Origin: Kazachstania africana CBS 2517
Taxonomy: Eukaryota > Ascomycota > Saccharomycetes > Saccharomycetales > Saccharomycetaceae
Direction of reading: 5' to 3'
Assembly: GCF_000304475.1 (NCBI RefSeq)
Contig: NC_018945.1
Location: 682,001-746,000, forward strand
Length of the DNA stretch: 64,000 nt
The first letter of the stretch is position 1; the number at the start of each line of letters is the position of its first letter. Under the pieces are notes generated by a model. That model did not search any database and was not told the origin of the DNA. It saw only the letters and a program-made list of their open reading frames with translations. Positions 1-8,896 of this stretch are shown one piece after another. Position numbers and translations under genes: made by a program.

Positions 1-299
1 ACCAAATTTTGGAAGATCCAAAATATATGGTCACCGCGAATGGCTCATATTTACTAATCGATGGTTGGTATAAATATGCCAGAAAGATTCATTATACAGC
101 TGACTGGACACAGTCTCTAATATGGGCTTTGTCATGTGGTTTCAGTTCTCCATTCCCATGGTTTTTCCCAGTTTTCTTCTTCGTCGTATTAGGTCACAGA
201 GCCATGAGAGACCAAACCAAATGTAGAAGAAAGTATGGTCACGACTGGGATAAATATTTGGAACATTGTCCATATTTGTTCATCCCATACATATTTTGA
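1..299 (+). CDS. ERG4: Delta(24(24(1)))-sterol reductase ERG4, C-terminal part
   Basis: This is the last ~99 residues of a sterol reductase of the ERG4/ERG24 family; the 5' part lies outside the window and the frame is open from base 3. The visible part has a hydrophobic segment (about bases 110-200) followed by the family's C-terminal signature: HRAMRDQ, a basic stretch, KYGHDWDKY, and the ending [10 protein letters not shown], which closes these ER membrane enzymes. ERG4 catalyses the last step of ergosterol synthesis, NADPH-dependent reduction of the C24(28) double bond. The choice of ERG4 over ERG24 rests mainly on synteny: in S. cerevisiae ERG4 (YGL012W) converges on SCL1 (YGL011C), exactly as here. 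Confidence 0.88.
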   Translation, partial: QILEDPKYMVTANGSYLLIDGWYKYARKIHYTADWTQSLIWALSCGFSSPFPWFFPVFFFVVLGHRAMRDQTKCRRKYGHDWDKYLEHCPYLFIPYIF

Positions 300-439
300 A
301 CCCTGTTGAGAAAAATATATATGATTCCATGTTTTTTTAAACATATCATTTTGTACACGTCAAAGTGCTCTTTCTATTTATTCATTTTTGGTGAAGATAT
401 TTGTAGATATATGTATATAGGGGCGCACTCTTATTTTAT

Positions 440-1198
440 TCAATCTTTTTCAGCGATAGCCACTAGTCTTTCCTCAATTTCATCAGCATTCAACACAAAG
501 AATTTGCCCTCTACGGCAACCCCGACTTCTAAGTCTTTCTTAGTAAATTCAGTGCCTAATGAATCAATCAAATGAGTTATGGCAAATTCAACAACTTTTT
601 CCCATGACTCTTCTTCTAAATGATCAACATTGTTCTTCTTGAAGTAGTTTTCTAAACTCGTGGTAATTTCTTGTTGTTTTGGGCCAGTAGCGGTAGCTTT
701 GTAACCAACAAAGTAACCAGCGGGATCAGTTTTGTATATGGAAGGTCCTAATTCTTCATCAAAGGAGATAAAAGTAAGTATTACACCAAGCGGTCTCATA
801 TAAGCTCTTTGCGTGTAGATTTGGGCCAAATTAGCCATTCTTTTCGCCAATGCATCACATGGCATATCATAACCATATTTATAACGGAATTCCGCAGCTT
901 CTGCTTTGGCTCTTAGTGCGGCATTTCTGGCATCGGGAATTGGACCATTGGCTAGCATACCAACATGTCTAGAAATTGGGAAAATGTAAGAAAGAGTGGC
1001 TGGATCTAATAATTTATCAGGCACTTTCTTTTGATTTATTACTACCGCACAATTCTTCCCTCTAACGGCGAGAGAATTTATATTTGTTTGATTTGTAGCT
1101 TTGAAAGCATATTCAACTTGGAATAGACGACCTTCTGGAGAAAAAATTGTGATATGTCTGTCATAACCAGCAGCGGAAGCAGCAGCAGCACCGGACAT
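440..1198 (-). CDS. SCL1: 20S proteasome alpha1 subunit Scl1
   Basis: A 252-residue protein, the length of S. cerevisiae Scl1. The N-terminus has the alpha-subunit signature [20 protein letters not shown] (residues ~12-31), the gate-forming helix H0 motif of proteasome alpha rings. The body has the usual alternating beta-sandwich pattern and lacks an N-terminal catalytic threonine, as expected of a non-catalytic alpha subunit. It would form part of the alpha ring of the 20S core in cytosol and nucleus. It converges with ERG4 and is followed upstream by LEU1, as in S. cerevisiae, except that MPO1 (YGL010W), which lies between SCL1 and LEU1 there, is absent. A perfect Rpn4-type PACE element lies 70 bp upstream of the ATG. 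Confidence 0.97.
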   Translation of the reverse strand: MSGAAAASAAGYDRHITIFSPEGRLFQVEYAFKATNQTNINSLAVRGKNCAVVINQKKVPDKLLDPATLSYIFPISRHVGMLANGPIPDARNAALRAKAEAAEFRYKYGYDMPCDALAKRMANLAQIYTQRAYMRPLGVILTFISFDEELGPSIYKTDPAGYFVGYKATATGPKQQEITTSLENYFKKNNVDHLEEESWEKVVEFAITHLIDSLGTEFTKKDLEVGVAVEGKFFVLNADEIEERLVAIAEKD

Positions 1199-1524
1199 TA
1201 TGACTATATTAATGAATTGATGTTGTGAATACGATTATTTTCCCTGTATCTATCCTTAACTACTTAAGGTGGCAAACTATTCAACTCTTAAATTTCTCGA
1301 GTGATTACTACGCTTTACAGAAAAAATAAGCGTTACCCGAGCTAGAAACTCGTTTCAAGCGACGACCAAACAAACAAGCATTTTAAAACTTCTCACAACT
1401 GTTTGAAGCAGTCAGTGCATTAGAGACATTCTTATCTCAATGATCATTGTAATAAATAAATATGATGTATAATAAATAAATAACTAGTAGTTTGTGTATG
1501 TGTATATGTATGGAAAGGTGTCGG
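1199..1524. other. SCL1 promoter / LEU1 3' region
   Basis: 326 bp between the 5' end of SCL1 and the 3' end of LEU1. It holds the PACE site at 1268-1276 and AT-rich LEU1 3' sequence with TATGTATATGTATGT-like polyadenylation signals near 1495-1512. No MPO1 homologue or other coding sequence is seen. Confidence 0.6.
1268..1276 (+). promoter_or_regulatory. PACE element (Rpn4 site) of SCL1
   Basis: The exact 9-mer GGTGGCAAA, the consensus proteasome-associated control element bound by Rpn4, lies 70 bp upstream of the SCL1 ATG (gene on the minus strand, so the site reads on the opposite strand). Position and perfect match make it a probable functional site; PACE works in either orientation. Confidence 0.85.
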
Positions 1525-3837
1525 CTACCATTCTTGATGGATAACATCAGAAATAGCGGCAGCGACCTTCTTAGGAGCTGGGATATCGTCGAATTTTAAT
1601 AAAGAGGAGCCTCCTTCGAAGAAAGAATAGATATCCCTTCTTAATTCTTCGTATTTTCTAATGAATTCTTCTTTTTGTAAAGTAATTCCGATATCATCTA
1701 ATCCGTTCACTAGACAATGTTTTCTAAATGGTTCGACGTCGAAATGATCAATTAAAACATTACCATTAGAGTCAGAAATAGTTTGATTTGGAAGGTCAAC
1801 CACTAATTTGCCACCTGCATTTGCAGTAGGAATTAATTTTTCTTCTATCACAGTTTGTTCTAATCTGATTGGTAATAAACCATTCTTGAATGAATTGTTA
1901 TAGAAAATATCACCGAATGATGGGGCAATGATGGATTTGATACCGAAATCTTTTAAGGCCCATGGGGCATGTTCTCTTGAAGAACCACAACCAAAATTAT
2001 CGCCCGTAACCACTAAAATTTCAGAATTTCTCCATGGTTCAACATTCAAGACAAAATCAGTTTCTTTATCGTTTCCATTCGCATCTTTTACAAATCTCCA
2101 TTCGTAGAAAAGGCCGGCTTTTAGCCCAGTTCTTTTAATTGTCTTCAAGAATTGTTTTGGAATAATAGCATCCGTATCAACATTGGCCTTTGTCATTGGA
2201 GCAGCGATACCTTCTAATTTTATGAATGGTTGCATACCAGCTGACGTGGTGTCATTGTTCTTATTTGAATCTGGCTTAGTTTCCGATGAGGTAGATTGAG
2301 TAGATTTGGTTGATTTGTCTTCAGCGTCTGATATTGGTTCTTCCTCTTCTTCTTCTTCATCAGTAGAAATGGTAATTTTAGCTGCATCTTCTTGCTTGAA
2401 AACATGATCTCTGATATCAATAAAATGCCCCGCAATACCAGCAGCAGCAGCCATTGCTGGTGACATCAAGTGAGTACGAGATAAGGCACCTTGACGACCT
2501 TCAAAATTTCTGTTAGAGGTGGATGCACAACGTTCATATGGAGCCAAGGTATCAGGATTCATACCAAGACACATGGAACAACCTGCTTCCCTCCATTCAA
2601 AACCAGCTCTTTTGAAAATCATATCTAAACCCTCTTGTTCTGCTTGTTTCTTTACAAGACCAGAGCCTGGAACAACCATAGCCAATTTAACGTTACTTGC
2701 CAATTTGTGACCTTTGACGACTTTAGCAGCACTTCTTAAATCTTCTATACGACCGTTTGTACAAGAACCAATAAAAACTTTGTCAATCTTGATACTTTGT
2801 AATGGTTCATTTGGAGTTAAGCCCATATATTTCAATGCTCTTTCAATGCCAGCCTTTCTATTTGGATCAGATTCTTCCTTTGGATCTGGAACTTTTGAAG
2901 TGATAGGCAAAGCATCTTGTGGAGATGTACCCCAGGTGATTGTAGGGATAATCTCAGCTGCATCAATGGTAATTTCATAATCAAAGTTTGCGCCCTCGTC
3001 ACTGTGTAGAGTCTTCCAATATTTGACAGCTTTATCCCATTCAGCACCCTTTGGAGCCAATGGACGACCTTTAACATAATCGTAAGTGATTTGATCAGGT
3101 TTAATCATACCAGCTCTAGCACCTGCTTCAATGGACATGTTACACATGGACATTCTTGCTTCCATGGATAAAGCTTCTACGGCGCTACCTGCAAATTCGA
3201 TAACACAACCAGTACCACCAGCAGTACCAATCTTACCGATGATATGTAAGATTAGATCTTTAGAAGTGACACCTGGAATCAATTTACCAGTGACATTAAT
3301 TCTCATATTTTTTGATTTAGCTTGAATAATAGTTTGAGTCGCAAGGACATGTTCAACTTCGGAGGTACCGATACCGAAGGCGAGTGCACCAAAGGCACCG
3401 TGAGTAGAAGTATGTGAATCACCACAAACCACGGTTGTACCTGGTAGAGTAAAACCTTGTTCAGGACCAATTGTATGGACAATACCTTGTCTATCTTCCT
3501 TCATACTGAAGTAAGGAACTTTGAAATCTACGACATTATCTTCCAATGTCTTAACCTGAAGACGTGAATCTGGTTGCTTGATAAATGATTCTACGGACCT
3601 TAATCTCTTTCTAGATGTAGTGGGGATATTGTGATCAACGGTAGCCAAAGTACAGTCTGTTCTTCTGACCTGTCTGTTGGCATTCTTCAAGCCTTCAAAT
3701 GCTTGTGGTGATGTGACTTCATGTAATAAGTGTCTATCGATGTATAATAAATAAGATCCACTTTCGTCCTTATGGACAACATGTGCATCGAAAACTTTAT
3801 CGTAAAGAGTTCTTGGAGAAGCCCCGTCAACTGTCAT
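1525..3837 (-). CDS. LEU1: 3-isopropylmalate dehydratase (isopropylmalate isomerase) Leu1
   Basis: A fused LeuC/LeuD-type aconitase-superfamily enzyme that isomerises 2- to 3-isopropylmalate in leucine synthesis (cytosolic, 4Fe-4S). The large N-terminal domain shows [15 protein letters not shown] and the cluster cysteines in GSCTNGR and [10 protein letters not shown]. The C-terminal swivel domain shows [13 protein letters not shown]. Between them is a low-complexity acidic/Ser-Thr linker (DEEEEEEEP followed by about 35 polar residues). I take the start at 3837 (770 aa), giving [13 protein letters not shown], which aligns with the S. cerevisiae N-terminus. An in-frame ATG at 3891 (788 aa) is possible, but it lies only ~21 bp from a TATA box at 3905-3912, too close to be in the mRNA. 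Confidence 0.96.
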   Translation of the reverse strand: MTVDGASPRTLYDKVFDAHVVHKDESGSYLLYIDRHLLHEVTSPQAFEGLKNANRQVRRTDCTLATVDHNIPTTSRKRLRSVESFIKQPDSRLQVKTLEDNVVDFKVPYFSMKEDRQGIVHTIGPEQGFTLPGTTVVCGDSHTSTHGAFGALAFGIGTSEVEHVLATQTIIQAKSKNMRINVTGKLIPGVTSKDLILHIIGKIGTAGGTGCVIEFAGSAVEALSMEARMSMCNMSIEAGARAGMIKPDQITYDYVKGRPLAPKGAEWDKAVKYWKTLHSDEGANFDYEITIDAAEIIPTITWGTSPQDALPITSKVPDPKEESDPNRKAGIERALKYMGLTPNEPLQSIKIDKVFIGSCTNGRIEDLRSAAKVVKGHKLASNVKLAMVVPGSGLVKKQAEQEGLDMIFKRAGFEWREAGCSMCLGMNPDTLAPYERCASTSNRNFEGRQGALSRTHLMSPAMAAAAGIAGHFIDIRDHVFKQEDAAKITISTDEEEEEEEPISDAEDKSTKSTQSTSSETKPDSNKNNDTTSAGMQPFIKLEGIAAPMTKANVDTDAIIPKQFLKTIKRTGLKAGLFYEWRFVKDANGNDKETDFVLNVEPWRNSEILVVTGDNFGCGSSREHAPWALKDFGIKSIIAPSFGDIFYNNSFKNGLLPIRLEQTVIEEKLIPTANAGGKLVVDLPNQTISDSNGNVLIDHFDVEPFRKHCLVNGLDDIGITLQKEEFIRKYEELRRDIYSFFEGGSSLLKFDDIPAPKKVAAAISDVIHQEW

Positions 3838-3904
3838 TGTTGTTTGCCTGGATCGATTTGAGAATGATGAAGTTGATTCACCAACTCCCATAAAATCTTT
3901 CCGC

Positions 3905-3912
3905 TTTATATA
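3905..3912 (-). promoter_or_regulatory. TATA box of LEU1
   Basis: TATATAAA on the minus strand, about 75 bp upstream of the ATG at 3837. Yeast initiates 40-120 bp downstream of TATA, which places the transcript start between the two candidate ATGs and supports the shorter LEU1 protein. Confidence 0.65.
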
Positions 3913-3924
3913 CTGTAACGTCCT

Positions 3925-3956
3925 TTGAGCCCAAGGCTGGAAGGCCTTGGGCTCAA
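3925..3956. repeat. Perfect 13-bp inverted repeat in the LEU1 promoter
   Basis: Arm TTGAGCCCAAGGC (3925-3937) and its exact reverse complement GCCTTGGGCTCAA (3944-3956) are separated by 6 bp (TGGAAG). It lies between the TATA box and the Leu3 site, so it is probably not transcribed into LEU1 mRNA and would act at the DNA level, for example as a dimer-binding site or cruciform. Confidence 0.9.
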
Positions 3957-3979
3957 GAATTGGAAACAGTCAGATGCTC

Positions 3980-3991
3980 GCCGGTACCGGA
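3980..3991. promoter_or_regulatory. Leu3 binding site (UAS-LEU)
   Basis: GCCGGTACCGGA matches the Leu3 consensus GCCGGNNCCGGC at 11 of 12 positions. Leu3 is a Zn2Cys6 factor switched by alpha-isopropylmalate, the substrate precursor in this pathway, and LEU1 is a classic target. The site lies about 140 bp upstream of the chosen LEU1 ATG. Confidence 0.88.
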
Positions 3992-4014
3992 CGGCGAAAA
4001 CGCTCCCACCGTAA

Positions 4015-4021
4015 TGAGTCA
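4015..4021. promoter_or_regulatory. Gcn4 site
   Basis: TGAGTCA, a full Gcn4/AP-1 half-site dimer (TGASTCA), ~24 bp beyond the Leu3 site. Amino-acid-starvation control of LEU1 is expected; the site could also serve MCY1, which has a cysteine-synthase fold. Confidence 0.78.
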
Positions 4022-4310
4022 AGCTGAGTTTTCATGACGACGGAAACGGCTAAAATGTATAGTGAACAAAGGAATAGTGATGATGTCTATGAGGGCACAG
4101 CGGATGACGGCCTTTGGTAGTTGTAAGTGATTTGATGCAACAGACGTTTGGGACTTTGTAAGCCTTTGTATGCTTTCTCTTCGTTAGTTGATGGCAAGCG
4201 CAGCTGGGGCTCACTGGCTTGAGATCGTGAAAAAAAAAAGAGCAGGAAGTTTTCAAAGTTGCGATGACTTTGATCTTTGATTAGTAGCATGACGGTTAAG
4301 GTGTGTAAGG

Positions 4311-5471
4311 ATGTCTGGTAACGGTTCTATATGGAGGAATACAGTAACCGTAGTGTCGTTGCTTACAGCTGCCTTCACGACGTATAAGTTTCTACAGGAA
4401 AGGCAAAATGAAGTGCCTAGAAAAAAGGACGGTATTGAAGAGCTCATTGGTAATACACCGATGGTGAAGATCCGTTCTTTGTCGGAACACTTGGGTGGTG
4501 TTGAAGTGTATGCAAAGTTAGAACTGGTTAACCCAGCAGGTAGTGCAAAGGATAGAGTTGCTCTAAATATTGTTCAGACTGCAGAAAAACAAGGTTTATT
4601 GAAAAGAGGTGAGCCTGGATGGGTTTTCGAAGGTACGAGTGGGTCCACTGGTATCTCAATTGCAATGATTTGTAACGCACTCGGTTACAAAGCGCATATA
4701 TCCTTACCTGATGACACATCAAATGAAAAATTGGCTCTACTGGAAAGTCTGGGTGCCGTGGTTAATATGGTTAAACCAGCAAGTATTGTGGATCCAAATC
4801 AATATGTCAATGCATCTAAGAGTGCCTGTGAAGAATTAAATAGAAAAGGCGTTGAGAGAGGTGTCTTTGCTGACCAATTTGAAAATGAAGCAAACTGGAA
4901 AGTTCATTTTCAAACTACAGGACCAGAAGTCTACAAACAAATGAATGGGAAAATTGATGCATTTATCGCTGGTTGTGGTACAGGCGGTACAATCAGCGGT
5001 GTCTCTAAGTATCTAAAGGATGTAAAGGGCTTGAAAAATTGCCATGTCGTTCTGGCTGATCCACAAGGTTCAGGTTTCTACAACCGTATTAACTTCGACG
5101 TGATGTATGATAGTGCTGAAAAGGAAGGTACCAGAAGAAGACATCAAGTTGATACAATAGTTGAAGGGATCGGTTTAAACAGGCTTACGCAGAATTTTAA
5201 GATCGGAGAAAGTTATATTGATGAATCCATTAGAGTCTCTGACAGTCAAGCAATAAAGATGGCAAAATATCTATCTGTTAATGATGGTTTATTCGTTGGC
5301 AGTAGTACTGCCATCAATGCAGTTGCCGCTATCAAATTAGCTGAAAGATTACCATCCGGCTCAAAGATCGTTATTGTTGCATGTGATAGTGGCTCCAGAC
5401 ATTTGAGTAAGTTTTGGAAAGAGGCCAAAAGTGTAGGTAACAATATTACTTTGCAAGAAATTTTAAATTGA
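4311..5471 (+). CDS. MCY1: Cysteine synthase-like protein of the mitochondrial outer membrane (Mcy1/YGR012W)
   Basis: 386-residue PLP enzyme of the cysteine synthase/cystathionine beta-synthase fold. Residues ~10-28 form a hydrophobic N-terminal anchor. The catalytic domain shows IGNTPMVKI, the PLP lysine motif NPAGSAKDR, the substrate loop GTSGSTG and the phosphate-binding GCGTGGTISG. The anchor and family point to YGR012W/Mcy1, a mitochondrial outer-membrane protein whose in vivo reaction is not well settled. It is divergent from LEU1; in S. cerevisiae the next genes are SNU71 and MSB2, whereas here ORC5 replaces SNU71 before MSB2. The ATG at 4311 is used because the anchor immediately follows it. 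Confidence 0.9.
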   Translation: MSGNGSIWRNTVTVVSLLTAAFTTYKFLQERQNEVPRKKDGIEELIGNTPMVKIRSLSEHLGGVEVYAKLELVNPAGSAKDRVALNIVQTAEKQGLLKRGEPGWVFEGTSGSTGISIAMICNALGYKAHISLPDDTSNEKLALLESLGAVVNMVKPASIVDPNQYVNASKSACEELNRKGVERGVFADQFENEANWKVHFQTTGPEVYKQMNGKIDAFIAGCGTGGTISGVSKYLKDVKGLKNCHVVLADPQGSGFYNRINFDVMYDSAEKEGTRRRHQVDTIVEGIGLNRLTQNFKIGESYIDESIRVSDSQAIKMAKYLSVNDGLFVGSSTAINAVAAIKLAERLPSGSKIVIVACDSGSRHLSKFWKEAKSVGNNITLQEILN

Positions 5472-5699
5472 TTGAATGAAAGCTGTGTTCTAACGACTTC
5501 GATATATATACATGTAAATGTATGAAATGAAATGTAAATAGTTAATAAAGGCCATTCCTGAACTGGAGAGTAATCAAAAAATAGATTTCATTAAGAGGAG
5601 TTATACTTGTTCCAATAAAAAATATTACATATGATATTATGATCATCGAACTATATAAAGTCGTTGCCTTTTATTTTTTTTTTTAGAAACGTACTATTT

Positions 5700-7142
5700 C
5701 TATTCATCTACAAAACTAAAATACTGAGAAATGTCAAAGTTGATTGAGTCGGCAATTTCTACTATGATTTCCCAGGGAACATTGACCTTCCATTTCATTT
5801 TGTAACTTAAGAAATCGATGTTCTTTATATTTGTGGTCATAATCAATTTCAGAGAATTCAATTCAGCTAAATTTTGAAATACTTCTACATTCGCTCTGAT
5901 TAATACTTCTTCATCAAGTAAAGAAGATAGGGAGCCTACTTCATTAGTAGATAATAATTCATCACTGGGGAAAATTGATTGGAATATGGCCAACAATCTC
6001 TCAATGGCAAATAATGACGGTTGTAAATGTCTTGGATTAGTTTTTGCTCTTTTTCGTCTACCATATGCTGATCTACCTGCTTTTATGTATGATTTTTTAG
6101 AGAAAATACTTAAATCATATTTTGGTTCCAAATAAGAGCAAAAGTACGCTGAAATCAATAAATATTTTGCAATCGTGGATAATTCGTACGTTTGATCTGT
6201 ATTTTTACTGCCAGAAAGTTGTACGGATTTCAATGAATCATCTTGTAATCCGTCGTCGGTTCTAAGGAAAAGTGGCAAAGAGGATTTATATAATGCTATT
6301 GGGTCAAAAAAGTTATTCTCGTTGGTATAAGTTAGATATGAGGGCCATTTTAAGTCGATTAGGTCACTTAATGCAAAGATATTATTACCTGTGTAAGAAT
6401 GAAACGTTTGAACTATGAGATTAATGAAATTGTACACGAAATTTTTACAAATCTCAGTTGAGATTGTCCCATTATCGAATGAATTTAATTTTTCATGGAA
6501 AACTGTACTATTCGATAAATCATCCACTTTTGCTGTTTGTAACACTTTATTAATTTCTGTTTGATTGTATCTTGGGAAAACGATTTTTGGTATACTGAAG
6601 GATGCATATTTTTGAAGAAACGACGGATCTTGAACTGTATATATGATTTTCAAATCACCCTGTGTTATCAATTCATTAATTTTCAAAAATTTCAATAGAA
6701 GTTGGAAATCCACGTCTTGTAAAGAATCAAATCCATCCAAAACCAAATAGAAAGTAATGCTTCCCTTTGCCGTGGAATGTGTCTTGAAAGTATGTTCTAC
6801 AAAATTGACCAGATGGTATGGTTCTTCCACTCGCAGGGGATCCATGGATGTGGATGCAGAATCATCTCTTGCGTTCAGAGTAGATTGAATGACCCTAGCC
6901 ACAGCTTGAAACAAAGGCTTCCAACTGACCAACTCTACAGGATTCAAAAATGCATATACTAAATGTTCAGAATTCAATTCGAAAAATTTCTTCAGCACAT
7001 GGGTCTTCCCAGTGCCAGAATACCCGCTTATGAACAGGTTTGACTGGGAAATCTCTGGATCTGTGGTAATAAATGATCCAAGAGCTTTTAGTTGGTAGCC
7101 ACGAAACGGTATATCTTCGGGAATCATAATTGAAGATGGCAT
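5700..7142 (-). CDS. ORC5: Origin recognition complex subunit 5
   Basis: 480 residues from the ATG at 7142 (S. cerevisiae Orc5 is ~479). AAA+ ATPase domain with Walker A GYSGTGKT at ~40-47, Walker B-like LVLDGFDSL at ~135, and the Orc5-specific sequence TFHSYTGNNIFALSDLIDLKWP. The C-terminal half contains the conserved GRSAYGRRKRAKTNPRHLQPS and a winged-helix end with KWKVNVPWEIIVEIADS. It binds origins as part of ORC in the nucleus. An upstream in-frame reading through the CA repeat (CVCVCV) is not credible; a second ATG six codons in is an alternative start. In S. cerevisiae ORC5 is on chromosome XIV, so its place between MCY1 and MSB2 is a local rearrangement. Confidence 0.95.
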   Translation of the reverse strand: MPSSIMIPEDIPFRGYQLKALGSFITTDPEISQSNLFISGYSGTGKTHVLKKFFELNSEHLVYAFLNPVELVSWKPLFQAVARVIQSTLNARDDSASTSMDPLRVEEPYHLVNFVEHTFKTHSTAKGSITFYLVLDGFDSLQDVDFQLLLKFLKINELITQGDLKIIYTVQDPSFLQKYASFSIPKIVFPRYNQTEINKVLQTAKVDDLSNSTVFHEKLNSFDNGTISTEICKNFVYNFINLIVQTFHSYTGNNIFALSDLIDLKWPSYLTYTNENNFFDPIALYKSSLPLFLRTDDGLQDDSLKSVQLSGSKNTDQTYELSTIAKYLLISAYFCSYLEPKYDLSIFSKKSYIKAGRSAYGRRKRAKTNPRHLQPSLFAIERLLAIFQSIFPSDELLSTNEVGSLSSLLDEEVLIRANVEVFQNLAELNSLKLIMTTNIKNIDFLSYKMKWKVNVPWEIIVEIADSINFDISQYFSFVDE

Positions 7143-7704
7143 TGTCAACAGAACACACACACACACACACACACTCTCTCTCTCTCTCTCTCTCTCTTTT
7201 TGCTAGTTTCCAAAAAAAAACACGTCCACCACTACCACCACTAGCTATCTAGTACTCGACAAATAGAAAGACCCTTCTCCTTACCCAACAATACGTTTCT
7301 CCAGACGACCGCTACACACGACGCTCTCCCTCGAGATTCGATTCTTGTTTCTCGAGCCCGAGAATCATGCCAAGAATGTTTCATCCACAGAGAGTGGCTT
7401 ACCTATTCCAGGAACCGCGTCTGCGCGAAAACTCAGTTTCCCGTATGAGGAAAGTTAGTCTCAGCGAAATGGTTGATATGGTATTGAAAATTTGATGTAT
7501 ATATACGTGAAGAGGATAGAAACATTTGATCTGGCAGCAAAAGGTGGTGGTGCATCGTGACCAAGACTACAAGACTAACTATAATACATTCGCTTCTCGT
7601 TATTCGTTATTGGCCCGAACATAGTCCCAACTAATTTTCATTCATTCCTTTGTTCGAATACGTCACATTTTTGTAAATAGAAAGTTGCGCGTAAAGTTCA
7701 TAAA
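7143..7704. other. Divergent ORC5-MSB2 promoter region
   Basis: 562 bp. The ORC5-proximal end is a compound microsatellite (7153-7197); the rest is mixed sequence with a TATA-like TATATATA at ~7498-7505 on the MSB2 side. No other recognisable element. Confidence 0.5.
7153..7197. repeat. Compound (AC)n(TC)n microsatellite
   Basis: (AC)11 at 7153-7174 runs directly into a TC tract at 7175-7197. It begins about 10 bp upstream of the ORC5 ATG, so it is probably in the ORC5 5' leader as (GA)n(GT)n. Confidence 0.95.
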
Positions 7705-8865
7705 ATGAGATACTCTTTGGTATTGACAGCTCTGGTAGCTGCCTCTGTTACTGCTAGAGCATCTCCTTTAGAGAAAAGGAGGACTTTTTCAAATGCCACT
7801 ACGGCAGAGTACATTTCTGATGTTAATGGCCATCTCAGTGCTATAACTACTACTACGTTGTCCCCCAGTTCCGCTGATGAAGACATACATAATACCCTAT
7901 ACACAAGTGTTTCTACTACTAGTATAGTTAGTAGTAGTCATCAACACAGTCATCAGCACAAATCAGGCGATGGAAACTCTGTTACTCAGTCCGATATTTC
8001 AACATCTACCGATACAAAAGGAAACTGGTGGGATGATCTATTAGGAGGGAAACAAACCTCTTCTAAAATGTCTTCGAACACTATGTCTTCTATAACTTCA
8101 ACGGAAGCCAGCACATGGCAAACTACAGATACTTCTGTATCTTCGGATAAATCTATCGCAGCAACTATTTCAGGACCATCCGTCAGTGCTGTGTTATCGA
8201 GCTCTAGTGTCTTAGATAGGGTTTCTATATCGACCTCAAATGCCGTTTCATCCGCTGGAAGTGTTTCATCAGTAGGAAGTGACTCTGCTACTCTCTCTAC
8301 TCCAGTTTTAAAAGTCCTTTCTTCTACCTCCACCTCTCCTACTTCTTCCACTTCTTCCGCTTCTTCCACTTCTTCCGCTTCTTCCACTTCTTCCACTTCT
8401 TCCACTTCTTCCACTTCTTCCATTTCTCACACAGAAACGTCTTCCCAACCATCATCAACGTCCACTTATGAAGCCAGCTCTGAAACAACTTCTTCTGAGC
8501 AGAGTTCTATTCCAACAGGGACTTCTTCCGCGATAACAAGTCTTTCTACTTCTCAAGTTTCTATCACCTATGAATCGTCCGACCAACAGTCCATTACTGT
8601 AAGTACAATCCCGTCCAACGTTCCCTCTAGCGATTCTTCCATTCCCTCAACTTCGGCGGTCACAACACCTGAAACTTCAAGTATAATAGAAACCATAAGT
8701 GCCGAACAAAGTTCTATCTCCACAGATCATACTTCTACTGAGAGTGTCACCATTGTTACTTCGTCCTCATCTGATTTTGTGATTACCTCATCTTCTCAAT
8801 ATTTTCCTCCTGAATCAACTCTTCAGTCTTCTGCAATTGTATCTACACCTGTATTGGTAGTGTCA

Positions 8866-8896
<31 letters not shown>

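Larger units (their letters stand above)
3838..4310. other. Divergent LEU1-MCY1 promoter region
   Basis: About 470 bp shared by LEU1 (leftwards) and MCY1 (rightwards). Reading away from LEU1 it contains a TATA box, a 32-bp palindrome, a Leu3-type site and a Gcn4-type site, each listed separately. The MCY1-proximal half has no motif I can name. Confidence 0.7.

Noticed and set aside
3925..3956. LEU1 palindrome as an mRNA leader hairpin or transcription terminator
   Set aside because: It lies upstream of the TATA box, so LEU1 mRNA should not contain it, and yeast Pol II does not use hairpin terminators.
7143..7172. ORC5 extension reading MCVCVCV
   Set aside because: It is translation of the AC microsatellite; the family N-terminus begins after the ATG at 7142.
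7986..8423. 145-codon acidic frame opposite MSB2
   Set aside because: It is the antisense of the Ser/Thr repeats of MSB2 (poly-Glu/Val from TTC/ACT repeats), not an independent gene.
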